DNA from: Hemileia vastatrix
Taxonomy: Eukaryota > Basidiomycota > Pucciniomycetes > Pucciniales > Zaghouaniaceae
Length of the DNA: 64,000 bases
Direction: 5' to 3'
Assembly (NCBI GenBank): GCA_030280995.1
Contig: JASXTE010000002.1
Location: forward strand, 38,561,183-38,625,182
Each line of letters starts with the position of its first letter. Position 1 is the stretch's first letter. The notes beneath the pieces were generated by a model. It saw only the letters and a list, made by a program, of their open reading frames with translations, was not told the origin of the DNA and did not search any database. Position numbers and translations under genes: made by a program. Positions 40,197 to 51,850 of the stretch are shown piece after piece.

Positions 40197-41645
40197 TTAA
40201 TAAAAGATAAATACTGGTGAAATGACACAATAATTAGGTTTTGTGTCTACTTTTTCAACAATACCCATTTCCAACAACATTTTTATATTTTCTTCAATAT
40301 CTTTCCTTTTTGCAGGAGATGCTGGGTAAGGTTTCTTTTTCAAGCTGCCAGAAATATTATCCAAATCACAGCTTAAATATATTTTCATCTCATGGTCTTT
40401 GACCAATCCTAGTTCATTTGAACTATGAGCAAATGCCATAGGATATGATTTAATCAATCTCAAAATAATTTCTTCTTCAATTTTCGTGAGTTGAGGACTG
40501 AAAGAGGCCTTTTGGATTTCATTGTCCAATTCAACCACTTCAGTGGTGGCTCTTCCACCTTGCAGTTGTTCTTCTCTAGGAGAAATGGAATTCACTGAAT
40601 TTTCAGAAAATATTTTGAATTTTCTCTTACCATTCATGCCTATAGTGAAGCAACTGTTTTCAGGATCTAGTTTAATGCCAAATTTTGTCAATAAATCATT
40701 GCCAATAATAAACCAATCACTACAATTATTATTATCCATTACAAAAAATTCACACACTACTCTAACATATCCATTATTATATTTAAAGAATACAGCAGTT
40801 TTGTATTTGCCAATTGGATATAAAACTGAACCAAAACCCTTCCAGTTCTTTGTCTGAACAGGTTCTAGTTTTTCCTGGTACTTACTGTCAAGTTTCATTA
40901 ATGTATTAATTGAAGCTACACTATCTGCAGACCCTGTTTCAAGAATAGCATTCATTTCTCTTCTACATATGATAGCAGGTGCTCTGATAGGTGTTATTTT
41001 GTAAGTATCATGAGATATATCTTTAATTATTTCAGCTTCCTCAATGGAAGTTAAAGATGTATCTGTATGAGGTATAGCATAATTCAGGAACATAATATCC
41101 TGTTCTAATACAAATATCTCATGTTCATCATCACTGTAAGATATTTTACTTTTACAATCCTCACTGGATTCCACGTTCTCATCTTCATGATTACTTGGTT
41201 CATAATTCTGTGAGGTTTCAATAACATTTACTCTCTTCTTACAGGTGTGACCCTTAACCCAAGGTTCATTAAATTTATAACAAGTGTTATTCTCTTTTCT
41301 TTTACGGACAAGGGGAGCTGAAGGTTTTTTCTTCTCCACTGGCAATTTTCTTGTAGTAGGTTTTACTACGTCAACAATTTGTCTGTAATTACTATACTTG
41401 GTTTCATACTTGTGGTTTAATAATATCTCATTGCATATATTAATGAACCCAGAGTTATCTCTGATAGTCTCAGTTCTAGCTACAATAATGTCTCTAACTG
41501 ATATAGGCAACTTGTATATTATTTTTTCTTTCCTCTCCTTGTAATCCATTTTTGGATCCATAGATTTCATGATTTTTATTAAATTCATTAAAAAGACCAT
41601 GGGTTTATCTCCAGCACTTGGATTATATCTTGTTCTTTCATACAA
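40197..41645 (-). pseudogene. Gag C-terminus and protease of G3
   Basis: Continues the gag domain (RTRYNPSAGDKPMVFLM), then a zinc-knuckle relic CYKFNEPWVKGHTC, in which the second Cys is Phe, an acidic linker, and the protease, whose active-site motif reads ETGSADSVAS where G1 has DSGAGGS, so the catalytic Asp is lost. It ends at a TAA where G1 has Glu, at the start of the reverse transcriptase. Confidence 0.9.
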
Positions 41646-41666
41646 TCTTTGCTGAGTGATTCTAAA

Positions 41667-42095
41667 TTATGGGCCACCAAATTGCCTTTCAATTAGTGCC
41701 TTCCATTCATTCCAGGAGTAGTTAATTCCCTCACTCAATACAGATTCAAACCTTAATAAGGCCACATCTGTAAATAAAGATATTAATTTTGAAGTAATTT
41801 CTTCATCAGGTAATTTGTATGAAAATTTCAAGTTATCAATTCTTTGTATGAATTTTTGCCAATCAGATTTTGAATCCCCGTCAAAAGAAGGGTACTGATC
41901 TAACTTAGGCCAGTTCTTTTGGTTAGTTTTTGCTTCCCTAACCTGAGGAATATTAAGTAATTCACTTACTTTGGAAATATGATCATTTATTTCATCTTTT
42001 ACTGATTTAATGTTCTCAGAGCGCATGACACTATGTTCATGTTCCATCATTGGTGTTTTATTTGAGTGTTTCATGAAAACAGGTACTTTTCCCAC
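41667..42095 (-). pseudogene. Gag N-terminal part of G3
   Basis: Contains NQKNWPKLDQYPSFDGD and the following gag helices through NEWKALIERQFGG, closely matching G1 and G2. A TAA at 41666-41664 separates it from the rest of gag. The long N-terminal extension of G1/G2 gag is not present in recognisable form. Confidence 0.88.
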
Positions 42096-42517
42096 ATAAG
42101 AGGTGTTATCTTTTAATTTTTCAGTATTTTTTGTAGCTGTGTTTTATATTTAAAAAAGAAAATCTTTCAGTAAGATTCTTTCTAAATAATAAATGAATGT
42201 TACAAACCAATATAAAAAGGATTAAAAGTCCTGTTAAAAGAAAAAAATTAATCAGTTTAATTGGTTTATTATCTGAAAAGATCACAAATTTAATTGGTCT
42301 ATTGACAGACTCCCACTAATAACAATTTTATGTTAAATTAGTGGTAAAATTGGTGATTCAATATCACAGTTTTATTATATAACAGGGCTTCTTTTTCTGA
42401 AATCACTATATAAGTGACCCCAACCTGTTGTAATTATCCAAATATTTCTATAGGGATATTATTTACATGTACCTTCTTTGATAGCTTTTACTTACTGGGT
42501 TATAACAGAATTCTTGA

Positions 42518-42532
42518 GGAAAGGTCGCCAAT
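42518..42532 (-). other. Primer-binding site of G3
   Basis: On the minus strand ATTGGCGACCTTTCC follows the LTR end CCTGACA. Same frame as G1 and G2. Confidence 0.7.
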
Positions 42533-44023
42533 TGTCAGGCTGAGATCAAGTACAAAAACGTGAAATAGCTTGAAAAGTATATTTCTAGAAGATTTAAATG
42601 GTCCTATATGAATACTGTAGTATAAATCCAACAAAGAGTAAAATATAATCCAAAATAAAGGTCTCAGTAATATAATTCTCACTAATTTTATATATGGCTT
42701 ACAATCTTTTCAGTTGGTAGAAAAATAGATTTTAATTATTCAAATACTATTCAAAAGACTCTATAAGTGCTAATTGATATGTATTGTAATTGGTTTGGTT
42801 ATATGATTCAAATTGTAATGATAAAGAATGTAGAAACAAGACCCAAAAACTGCCTCCTTTTATGCACACTGAGCTCCCCAATGAATCCCTTGATATACCA
42901 CTCCAATACACAGTTAATGACGCCTCCAGCCAACAAATAGAAACGCCCATCAACATTCCAGTAACTTATGACATAATTAGAAGAGTAAGAACCACCAAAA
43001 TCTTGTAATAATAAGGAAAATCCATCAAAATTAAAGAATAAGATAAAAAAAGAGTATACGTGTATTAAACAATAATATAAAAGACTAAAGAGGGAATTTT
43101 TAAGGCTAATAATAGATTAACAATAAGGGGGATTCACTGTAAAAATGATGGGGCTAATCCTGACATTATACTACGTGAAATTCCCATTAAAAAATGACCA
43201 ATATTGGCTGAGAAACCACCCAGAAACTCAAAAAGGAGCGTGAGATGTGGGGTAACTACATGCAGTCCTTGGCAGACGCTTGCACAGGTAAATCCTTGAA
43301 TAAATTTAGGCAAATTTAAGTGTGATGATGAAATAAGACGCCAAGAATGAGGTTATTAATGAAATTAGTGCATATAAACAGGGTCAATGCATTATTAATT
43401 AAGCTAGGACACTAAATAAGTGCCTCTTGCCTATTTTAGCATGTTTCCCCACAGTGGGTGTAGAATGTGGGGTAATTATAGTGTGAAAAAGCTAAATTTG
43501 CTAAAAATGAAGCTATTCACATGGTAAAAAAGCAGGCAGTATGTGACCAGTACACAGAAGCCATTTCTGGCATAAAAAACACCAAATTTTAAAAGTGTTA
43601 TTTTTATGCATTCAAGTAGCCAAATCAATAGTCCTAAGTGAGACAATTTGATCTGTCAAAGTTCAACTTTGATATTCTCAAATCTATGGCGCATTTAATC
43701 AACTTTTAAGTGAAATAAAGTGCATTTCTTGTTTTTTGCATAAAACAGTGAAAATAACAGCTTTAGGTGTACTTAAAAATTATGTAGCCTTATACTTAAG
43801 GTTCTTAAGATTACCCTAACATATTCCAGCTTAATATTAAGTACATAAGACTTATAAAAGGTGGATATATGCGTGTATATAAGTTGTTATAATGGCATTT
43901 TTTATGTATTATCATAATTTTTACTTATGTATACTGTTTGTGTACTCTGATTTATTGTTCCCATGTATAGTTCATGTGTTTTACATAACTTATAAGTACT
44001 TTTTACTCAGTCCTGGGGATATA
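42533..44023 (-). repeat. 5' LTR of G3
   Basis: About 1.49 kb, repeated at 35775-37258. The inner end on the plus strand is TGTCAGGCTGAG. Two short low-complexity frames on either strand are not conserved and are not called. Confidence 0.92.
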
Positions 44024-44028
44024 CAGGC

Positions 44029-45052
44029 TAACAAAAAACCTTCAGGAGATGGAAATGGCAGGAGAAGTGGCAAACCCCCCTCACCAAACACCTCTGAAAG
44101 AAGTATAACCTCTAATAAATTTGGACAATCCACTCAAAGGTATAAAAATAAAAAAGATACCTCTAACTCAACAATTAAACAATCATTCCAGTCACATCAA
44201 AGAACTGAATGCAGAAAGCATGAATTACAAGGAAAGGGTAGACACACTCTGGCAGCAGATGCAGGAGTTATTAAATCCCAAACAAGCTCAACCTCCTCAT
44301 TTCCCAGCCTCCCAGCCTCAGCCTCAATCTCATCCCAATCAGGCACCCAGATCCCTCACCCAAAATCAAAGCACTCTTCAAGTGGTGCAGTGGAAATGGG
44401 ATTACTTGATGAACCATTACCAACAGAAAGTTCATCAACCAACAGCTAAACACCCTGGCCCATCCAGGACACCAACATACCATCCATCTCCTCAGCCCCA
44501 TCCTTATCAGGGAGGCAGAAGAAAGAAATCACAGGGGAAGTTTCGTCCCTTGCCATGGTAAGTAATTTGTTTGATAAACATGTTGGTATTTATAATAACA
44601 AATCTTATTCAGGTAATATTGTGGATCCTGGTGAAAGAACAGTTAAACCCTTGAAAATACAACTTCCTTTAATGAGTAGCCCCAATGTTTTAATTAGAAA
44701 ATTATCTTTTGATGAAACTTTACATTTGACTTCTACTTCTTTAATTAACCTTTCTCTTGCAATTAAGAATGATATTGTTTCCCCTGAAGTCTATACTTTA
44801 ATTGTGAAAACTTCTGAGGAAATATTGAAAGATGCACTTGATTTTAATGTTGTGAAAGACAAAAATTTGAGAGATATGTCAATACATGAGAGTGACAGAT
44901 TAAATAATTTGCATTTACTTTGCAAAGTGAGCTCTTCTGTTCAAGAAACTGCTTATTTTAAATTGAAAGACACATTAAATAATGTCCTTGCTCAACAAAA
45001 GTCAATTAAATCTGATCATAGATCACTTTCAGATAAATATAGTCATCTATGA
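44029..45052 (+). pseudogene. Gag N-terminal region of G2, after G3
   Basis: Two frames are used. From about 44109 to 44561 one frame reads GIKIKKIPLTQQ, SSHIKEL, WKWDYL and HPYQGGRRKK, all matching G1 in its second frame (19870-20300) mainly through synonymous codon changes, so this is the protein-coding frame here; it ends TGG TAA at 44559. An overlapping ATG at 44555 opens the other frame, which runs to TGA 45050-45052 and matches the end of the G1 upstream ORF (FDETL...LRDM). The stop at 45050 is at the same place as TAA 20753 in G1. The region is rich in Pro, Gln, Ser and Lys. No domain is recognised. Confidence 0.7.
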
Positions 45053-46501
45053 AAAATTGTTGATGATCTAAAAGATGAAAATACTTCTTTAAAGAATCAC
45101 AATATGCTTCTGCAGAGTGAATTAAGAAAATTGAAAATTGATTCTCAGAATTTGAGTAATAAATGCTCTATAGATGAGGACAGAAATGTTCTATCTATTT
45201 CTAGGATTAATGATCAACTATCTTATATTCCTGATTTTAGAAATAAATTGTCTGATCTTGAGAAAATATTTTCTGCATTACAGGCTGTCCAGACTACTCA
45301 TTATCATGAGTTAAAAAACATTTCTCAAACTGCTGTTAATTATAATAATAAACAGCCTGAACAGAGTAGTTCTTCTCTCCCTTGTAATGTACCAATTTTG
45401 CCAGCTGAAATTTATTCTGAAAAATCTGTTACATCAAACAGAAATAGTTCAAATGCTCACAATGAGCCTTCTAACTCTGTAAATAATAAAATATCTGAAC
45501 ACCTTTCAAGACTTCAAGAATTGATAACCTTGAATAATTCAAACCATAGGATGGAACATCCCAGTAGCCAGAAAAATTGGCCTAAATTGGACCAATATCC
45601 TACCTTTGATGGTGATTCTTCATCTGATTGGCAACACTTTATCCAAAGAATTGATAATTTAAAGAGATCTTATAGACTACCTGATGGGGAAATTTTTTCC
45701 AGGCTAATTTCTTTATTTTCCAATGTAGCCTTGATGTGGTATAAATCTGTTCTATTTGATAATAACCATTATACATGGAATGATTGGAAATCCTTGATTG
45801 AGAATCAGTTTGGTGGTTCAAACTTCAGGTTGGCTCAGCAAAGACTGTATGAGAATACTATATATGTTTCCTCCTCTGTTGAAAAACCCATTGTTTTTCT
45901 TATGAAAGTAACAAAAATCCTGAGAGCAGTTGATCCAAAGATGGATTATGGTATTTGGAGAGATAAAATCTTGTATAAATTACCAAATTCTCTTAGAGAT
46001 TTAATTGTAGCTAGAGCTGAGCATGTGAGGGAACATTCTTCTTTCATTAATATCTGTAATGAGGTACTGCTCAACCATAGATATGAGCCAAAGAATTACC
46101 TTGGTAAATCTTATCATGATCAAAATAAACCCTCTACAAAGCCCCCAGAAAAATCTGGTAAACCCTCTGCCCCAGTTGTACTTAAAAAATATGCAACAAA
46201 TACTTGTTATAAATGTAACAAACCATGGCAAAAGGTTCATGTTTGTGACAAGAAAATTCATCTTGTTGAACAAAATGAAGACACTGATGAGGCTGAAATT
46301 GATGTCAATAATTCTTCTAGTGACTGTGAAAGTAATATCTCCTATGAAAATGAATCTGTTAAAGATGTTTTAATGTTGGAACAGGATGTCCATTATTTAG
46401 ATAATATATCTGAAGAATGTGTATTGGATTTATCTTCAGTGGAAAATTCTGAAATAATTAAAGATATTACTAACAATTCTATAGCCATATCCCCTTTGTA
46501 A
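45053..46501 (+). pseudogene. Gag of G2
   Basis: Continues in the same frame after the TGA. It contains a helical start, QKNWPKLDQYPTFDGD and the gag domain, the zinc knuckle CYKCNKPWQKVHVC (CX2CX7HXC) and an acidic linker. It ends with TAA 46499-46501 at a site where G1 has Lys, just before the protease. Confidence 0.9.
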
Positions 46502-47425
46502 GCAACTGTTATCATTAATGGTAAAAATGTTGATGTAGTTCTTGATTCTGCTGCTGGAGGAAGTGTAGTGTCTGAAAGAGCTTTAGCTTCAGTAGATAAG
46601 GATTATTTGAGTAAATTATTACCTATAACTTCTGAAAAATGGAGAGGGTATGGTTCTACCTTGATTCCTATTGGCAAATACAAAACCTCTGTATTCTTCA
46701 AATATAATGGTGGTTTTGTCAGAGCTATTTGTGAATTTGTTGTCATGAAAAATGATAATTTAAGCAATTGGTTTATTATGGGTAATGATATTTTAACCAT
46801 GTTTGGTGTAAAATTGGACCCAGCAAATAATTGCTTCAACTTGGGATTGAATGGAAAAAGAAAATTTAAAATTTCCTCCACTAGAAAACCTTCTGGGCAT
46901 CTGTTAAAGTCTTGTAATTCACTGATCCAGTGTAAAGGCAGACCAACAATTGGAATGGATTATTTATTAAATGAAACAAATACTGCTACTTTTGGTGATC
47001 AGTTAACTAGTGAACAAAATGATTCTATAATTTCCTCAATTACCTCGTTCCCTATGGCTTTTGCTTATGGTTCTCATGTCTTAGGAAGTGTTCAGGATGA
47101 AATGAAAATTACCTTATCCTGTAACTTGAGTGATATTCCTCCTAGTCTTAAGAAAAAACCATATCCTGATTCTCCAACAAAAAGAAAGGATATTGAAGAT
47201 AATATTGCCACATTATTAAAAATGAATATCATTGAGAAAGTGGATGTCACCCCCAAATATTGTGTCATCTCCCCAGTCTTGATTTCTTATGAAAAGGATA
47301 AGGCTAGATTATGTGGAGATTAACGAGCATTAAACACTTATACTGCTGATGATATTTATCCTTTAACCAGAATTAATTCAATACATGCTACCTTGCAAGG
47401 TGCAAAATTTATTAGTTGTCTGAAT
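46502..47425 (+). pseudogene. Protease and start of reverse transcriptase of G2, truncated
   Basis: The protease motif reads DSAAGGS where G1 has DSGAGGS, a change in the active-site triad. The frame goes on through KKPYPDSPTKRKDIEDN to LCGD, then TAA 47321-47323 at the G1 Tyr position. Homology to G1 continues to about 47425 (ISCL), then stops abruptly at AAT followed by CACCACAG. This edge is either a deletion or the insertion point of another element. Confidence 0.9.
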
Positions 47426-47465
47426 CACCACAGAAAATTTGGGGGGGTATTGCTAGCAATACCCC

Positions 47466-48320
47466 TCATTTAAAAATGTTGGGAAGTGGTTGGAAAGCTT
47501 TTGGAAGGCTGTTGGGAGTTCATTGTGAAACCAGATTTAAATTAATTGGACAAAGATTTGGTAATCAGTTAGACCTAGGTTCAACCAAACTCAATCACAG
47601 GTTTCTTGGAGCTTGGTGATTACTTTGATTTTGAGCTGAGCACAGATTGAGCAAAGCTTGAACATATCACTTAAAATATCAAAATATTCACTTTCCCATC
47701 TTGTGGAAAGCAAAATTTGATATTCGTTCTAAGAATATCTACATATATTTTCTTGCCAAGTTGGTAACAGAAGGTTAAACTGTAGTATCTCAATTATTAC
47801 ACTAGACTACATAGATATTTGATAAAACATACAATTCAAATCAGTTTTAATATTATTGAGATCACCATAACTGTCTTTCCAAAGACTTACAAAAAGTATG
47901 TTAGTATCAAGATATCGTTCTAGGTAGTAGTTTCAATTTGGATTTTGAACTGACATCTAAAGCATTTTACTATTAGACAGAAACATAAATAAGTGTAATA
48001 AGAGTGAAATTATTCTATTTTGTGATTATAATGTAACAATAAAGCACATTTTTATTGAGAAAATTTTTCTTCCTCCACAAACCAAAATTTACTCTATAGG
48101 CTCGAGATTTATTTTTAAGCCATATTATTCATTTCAGTTATCATTGATTTAATTCCAATATTTATTAAAAAGATAATAATAATACATGTGAAAGAATGAT
48201 GAGCTTAGCATAGCATATGCTAAAAAGTTACTTTGTCGTTTTATTCAAAACTGATTATTCATTTTTTGCTTCAATTCATCTTTTAACAACCACTATCTTC
48301 AGATACTATTCTTACTTAAT
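47466..48320. other. Non-coding segment before the SNF2 relic
   Basis: AT-rich; only a short open frame at the left edge with no recognisable content. Nothing supported. Confidence 0.4.
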
Positions 48321-50755
48321 ATGTCAAGTCTCAGATGTGTTGGACAGTTCTCAATAACAATCGATCAAATTTATATGAATGTAATTTCAAGATTTCAAAA
48401 CTCACCGACCCCCACAATTTTACAGCGAGGCCATTTGAATGTTCATATTTTTGGACTATTTGAAGAAAGAAAACCAACCCTTGTTGGTAATCTTTCTCAA
48501 GTGCAGAGTCAGCACATTGGACCACTATTGGGTGACATTGGCTCTGGATCTCACCATTTAAACCAAAGAAGTGCCTTGAATCCTATGAAGCCTTTCTATT
48601 TTCATGCTTACTTGGTTCCAGTTTTTGGTAATCAGTATCAACTTTGGGGATGCCTCTTTTCTTCATATACACTAATCAGTCTTGCTAAAGAAGCATTTTC
48701 TTCTGCACAAATCAATTTATGTCCAATCCTGAACTACGACTCCACTATCTTTTTTAATATCCCGCATGTAATTTTTGAAGGCTCTTTCCAAATATCTCAG
48801 AGTACTCAAGATTGGAAAGCTGATCAACTTATCTGAGGAATCAAAACAGTTCTCAAAACACATCAACTTCAAGCAATAAATTTTATGATTGACAATGAAC
48901 AAATGTTAAAGGAAAAGTTGGATATCATGTGGAGGCACCAGGACAACCATTGGCTTAGAACTGGATTCGATGACTATAAAGATCAGTTTCCTAACAATCA
49001 ATTAATGCCTGAAGGAAACGGGTCAATACTTGCTGATGATATGGGTTTGGGAAATACACTTTCAACTCTTTCTCTTATAAGTGCAACTCAAGGTGAAGCA
49101 AGACAATTCCAGGTATCAGAAAATCAAGAAGGTATTAATCGGAGTTCAGCCACACTGATTATATGCCCCCTGGAAACACTATCAAATTGGATCAATGAAA
49201 TAAGTGTGCACTTTGAAGATAATGCACTTCCTTTCAAGGTTCTTTATGGGAAGGATTGTCAAAATACTAATGTCAATGAGCTACAGGACACTGCTATTGT
49301 TTTAACGACCTATGAAATAGCTAGCCCAACGATGTCAAAAAATCAAAGCCAAAAAAAGATACCGGTGACTCAAATGCTCTTTTGGTATAGAGTTGTTTTA
49401 GATGAAGCTCAGTTAGTGCCCATTTCTATATCTAAAACTTAAAACTTAATTTTTATAATCAATTTTTATAAATATTCTTTAGTTACATTAAAAATCCTTA
49501 CTCGCAGAGGGCTCAAACAATATTTGACTTGGAATCCCAACACCGACTATGCTTGACTGGAACTCCACTTCAGAACAGGCCCACTGACCTTCAAAGTCTC
49601 ATATTTTTTCTTAGAATCGAAAAGTGGCAAGAAGACTTGTTATGGAAGAATTTCCTTTTTCCAGGTTTGCAAAAAGGAAAGGCTAATTCTATTAAATCAA
49701 TCAATCACTTAATGAAAGTCATAAGCCTACGTAGAACAAAGGATGCAATTTTGTCTCTTCCAAAAAAGATTCAAAGGGGGATATCGGTTCAATTAGCAGA
49801 TCCATGGAGGTCTAAACTTGATGTGCTTCAAGAAGGATTCACTGAGCGATATGGGCCCTCCAGAAGCACTGACTTCCCTTGGGACTCATCTGAGTTTCTA
49901 AGAGAGCTGATGATTTTAAATAATTCTGCAACCATCCAATCTACGAAAATCTGGATGAAACTCCAACTTTTGATTTCACCTGGCAGCATTCCGCAAAGAT
50001 TTGTCATCTTATAGGCCACTTAAAAAACTTTTTGTCTGGTGAAAGGGATATAAATTTTCCAAAAGCTGTTATATTCTCCAACTTTGCAGACTTTTTGCAG
50101 ATGTAAGTGATTCTATAATGAATTGTTTTACAAAATTGTGTTGGCTTATTAAAAACAATTTTCTAATATTTCAAAATAGAATAAAAATGGCTTTAGATGA
50201 CCACAATATTAGGTATACCCAGCTTACGGGTGAACTCAGCCGGACAAAGCAAGACAAAAATAAGCATGAATTCCATTTTAATAAAAATTGCCAAGTTTTG
50301 GTTGGAACAATTCAGGCTGCAGGAGTGGGTATAGATCTCAGGTGTGCTCAAAATGTATATATAATGGTGAGCTCAATGTCTTTTATTTCATATTAAGAAC
50401 AAAAATATTAAATTTTTTATATGTTCAATGTTGAAATAGGAGCCAAATTGGAATCCAGCAGTTGAGCAACAGGCTGTTGATTGGCTGTATATAATGGGGC
50501 AGCAAAATGAAGTAAATGTTTTGAATTATTTTGTACAAGGAAGTATAGAATTCAGCATGTATAAGATTCAAAGGAAAAAATGGAGCTAACAATGTAAGCC
50601 AAATTTCATTTCTATAAATTTTAATGATAATAGTAATCATTAAAATTATGTTTTTGTTTTTAAGGCTAAGTGTCCCAAACAGTGGAAATGAGGAGTATGA
50701 GTGTGCAAACCTATTATTAAGGGAGTTTGTCAATCACTCACATTAGAGGAAGAAA
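48321..50755 (+). pseudogene. SNF2/Rad5-like helicase, decayed
   Basis: A multi-exon Swi2/Snf2 ATPase relic. From 48885: ILADDMGLGNTLSTLSLI (motif I, catalytic Lys replaced by Asn), LIICPLETLSNWINEI (Ia), VVLDEAQ (II), an intron near 49412-49507, CLTGTPLQNRPTDL (III), ISLRRTKD, then a one-base loss near 49920 just before the CNHP motif, VIFSNFADFLQM, an intron to 50180, LTGELSRTKQDK, GVGIDLRCAQNVYIM (V), another intron, and WNPAVEQQAVDWLYIMGQ (VI), where both arginines of the DRxxRxGQ motif are lost. A TGA at 48834 splits the N-terminal part. Rad5-like proteins remodel chromatin or repair DNA. With the ATP-binding Lys and arginine finger gone it is dead. It overlaps the end of the minus-strand gene by about 25 bases. 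Confidence 0.88.
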
Positions 50756-51850
50756 GAATTTCAAGGAGAGCAGGTAAATTTATGGGATTTAGAGGATTTA
50801 AAAGTCTGAGTTGTTGAGGATTTAGAGATGCAAGATATAAGGGAGAATAACAGTCATTCGGCAAACCCCGGGGGACATGAGAAGGATTAAGGTTAGGGGA
50901 TAATGTTGAAACCAAACTGATTCTTTTGTACAAGGCCAAGTCCTTTAGCACACTGCCAGAGTAGGTTGAATTATCTCGAATATCAAAGTGTTGTTGGTCA
51001 AGATATTGTGCAACTTTAGAAAAATCTTCAGACCTCCATTGCATTAAGATACGTCTTAACGATCCATCATTATCAATTTCGGTGTCTGAACAACACTTGA
51101 TGTTTGTGAAAAGGTTGTGATAAGTTTCACAATGTGGAAGTTGTTTAAGAAGTTTAGTTTGGTTAACTGAATTCTAAGAATCTTTGTTTTTTGAAATAAA
51201 GGTCATAAATAAAAACGGTTGAAAAAAAAGGGATTTTCATACTTTTTTTTTATTCTATATTTATGCTTTCTCACTTTGATTATTTCTTGAGAGCTATGAG
51301 AATCCTTCCCAAGTCTTAGTCTATCAGAATGACCTAAAAACCAATGGTGAAGAACTCCTATTTGATTTGAGAAGCTAATTTGAGTTGAGTCAATTGGATA
51401 TGCAATCAAATTATTGGTTTTTAAGGCATTGTCCCAGTGTTTAATGAGAATATTTGCCAAGACCTGGTTCCATTTGTCAAACCAATCTAGGTTCCAAGCG
51501 AAAGTTGATCCTGGGAAACCACACATGCAAAGGTGCTCAATAAAAGATTCACGGAAAATTGGTGGAAACTTTTCTGAAACCGCTGAATTTGATTCTGGAT
51601 GAGGTAGTTCAAAGGCAATGTTGCAAGAATTCATGTCAAATGATGAAAATCTGTCTAATTGCTCTTCAGTAGGGTTTTTTTTCCATCCATTTGATTCTGG
51701 TGACATATCCAAAAGTGAACGACAAAAATTGTGTATAGATCTACAAAAGTGAGAATTGAATGGAGGCAAAGTCTCATTAAAAATTCTATTAAGTGTTCTT
51801 GTGTTTGTGGGCAGGTTTCCATGAGGAAAGTAAGAGCTACTAGGGTTCAT
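50730..51850 (-). CDS. Uncharacterised spliced gene, minus strand
   Basis: ATG at 51850. Exon 1 reads to about 51275 (IGVLHHWFLGHSDRLRLG); a likely donor GTGAGA follows KDSHSSQEIIK, and the acceptor lies near 51185 (TTAGAATTCAG). Exon 2 reads NSVNQTKLLKQLPHCE, then SLRRILMQWRSEDFSKVAQYLDQ, and ends HVPRGLPNDCYSPLYLASL...LLEIL at 50730. No membrane segment, signal peptide or catalytic motif is seen. The W-RS...D...GLP-CY-P-L pattern resembles, from memory, a multicopy family of unknown function in rust fungi; I cannot name it. No stop breaks either exon. It points towards the SNF2 relic, with converging ends. Confidence 0.6.

Larger units (their letters stand above)
35775..44023 (-). mobile_element. 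Ty3/gypsy chromovirus G3, minus strand, nested in G2 gag
   Basis: Two direct repeats of about 1.49 kb (35775-37258 and 42533-44023/44025) are the LTRs. Between them the minus strand reads gag, protease, reverse transcriptase, RNase H, integrase and chromodomain from right to left. The primer-binding site ATTGGCGACCTTTCC (minus strand, from 42532) lies next to the right LTR, confirming that as the 5' LTR. CAGGC flanks both outer edges (35770-35774 and 44024-44028), which fits a 5-bp target duplication; an alternative is TG...CA ends with a small terminal deletion on the left. The LTRs differ at many positions and the coding region has several stops, so G3 is older than G1. Confidence 0.92.
17657..47425 (+). 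mobile_element. Ty3/gypsy chromovirus G2, host of three nested elements, 3' truncated
   Basis: G2 is a plus-strand gypsy element read in pieces. The 5' LTR is 17657-17799, 26567-26706 and 33956-34941. The primer-binding site follows at 34942, the leader to 35643, gag N-terminus 35644-35774, then gag, protease and the start of reverse transcriptase at 44029-47425. The gaps are insertions of G1 (17800-26561), H1b (26707-33952) and G3 (35775-44023). Removing G1 and H1b with one copy of each target duplication gives a continuous LTR; removing G3 rejoins gag in frame. At 47425 the homology to G1 ends inside the reverse transcriptase, before the YIDD motif. The rest of pol and the 3' LTR do not occur in this window. 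Confidence 0.85.

Noticed and set aside
1..47425. RIP (repeat-induced point mutation) as the cause of the stop codons
   Set aside because: Some stops are G-to-A changes at Trp codons (180, 24476), but many are others (Tyr TAT to TAA at 47321, Lys or Glu to TAA in G2 and G3), so no consistent C-to-T signature is visible by eye.
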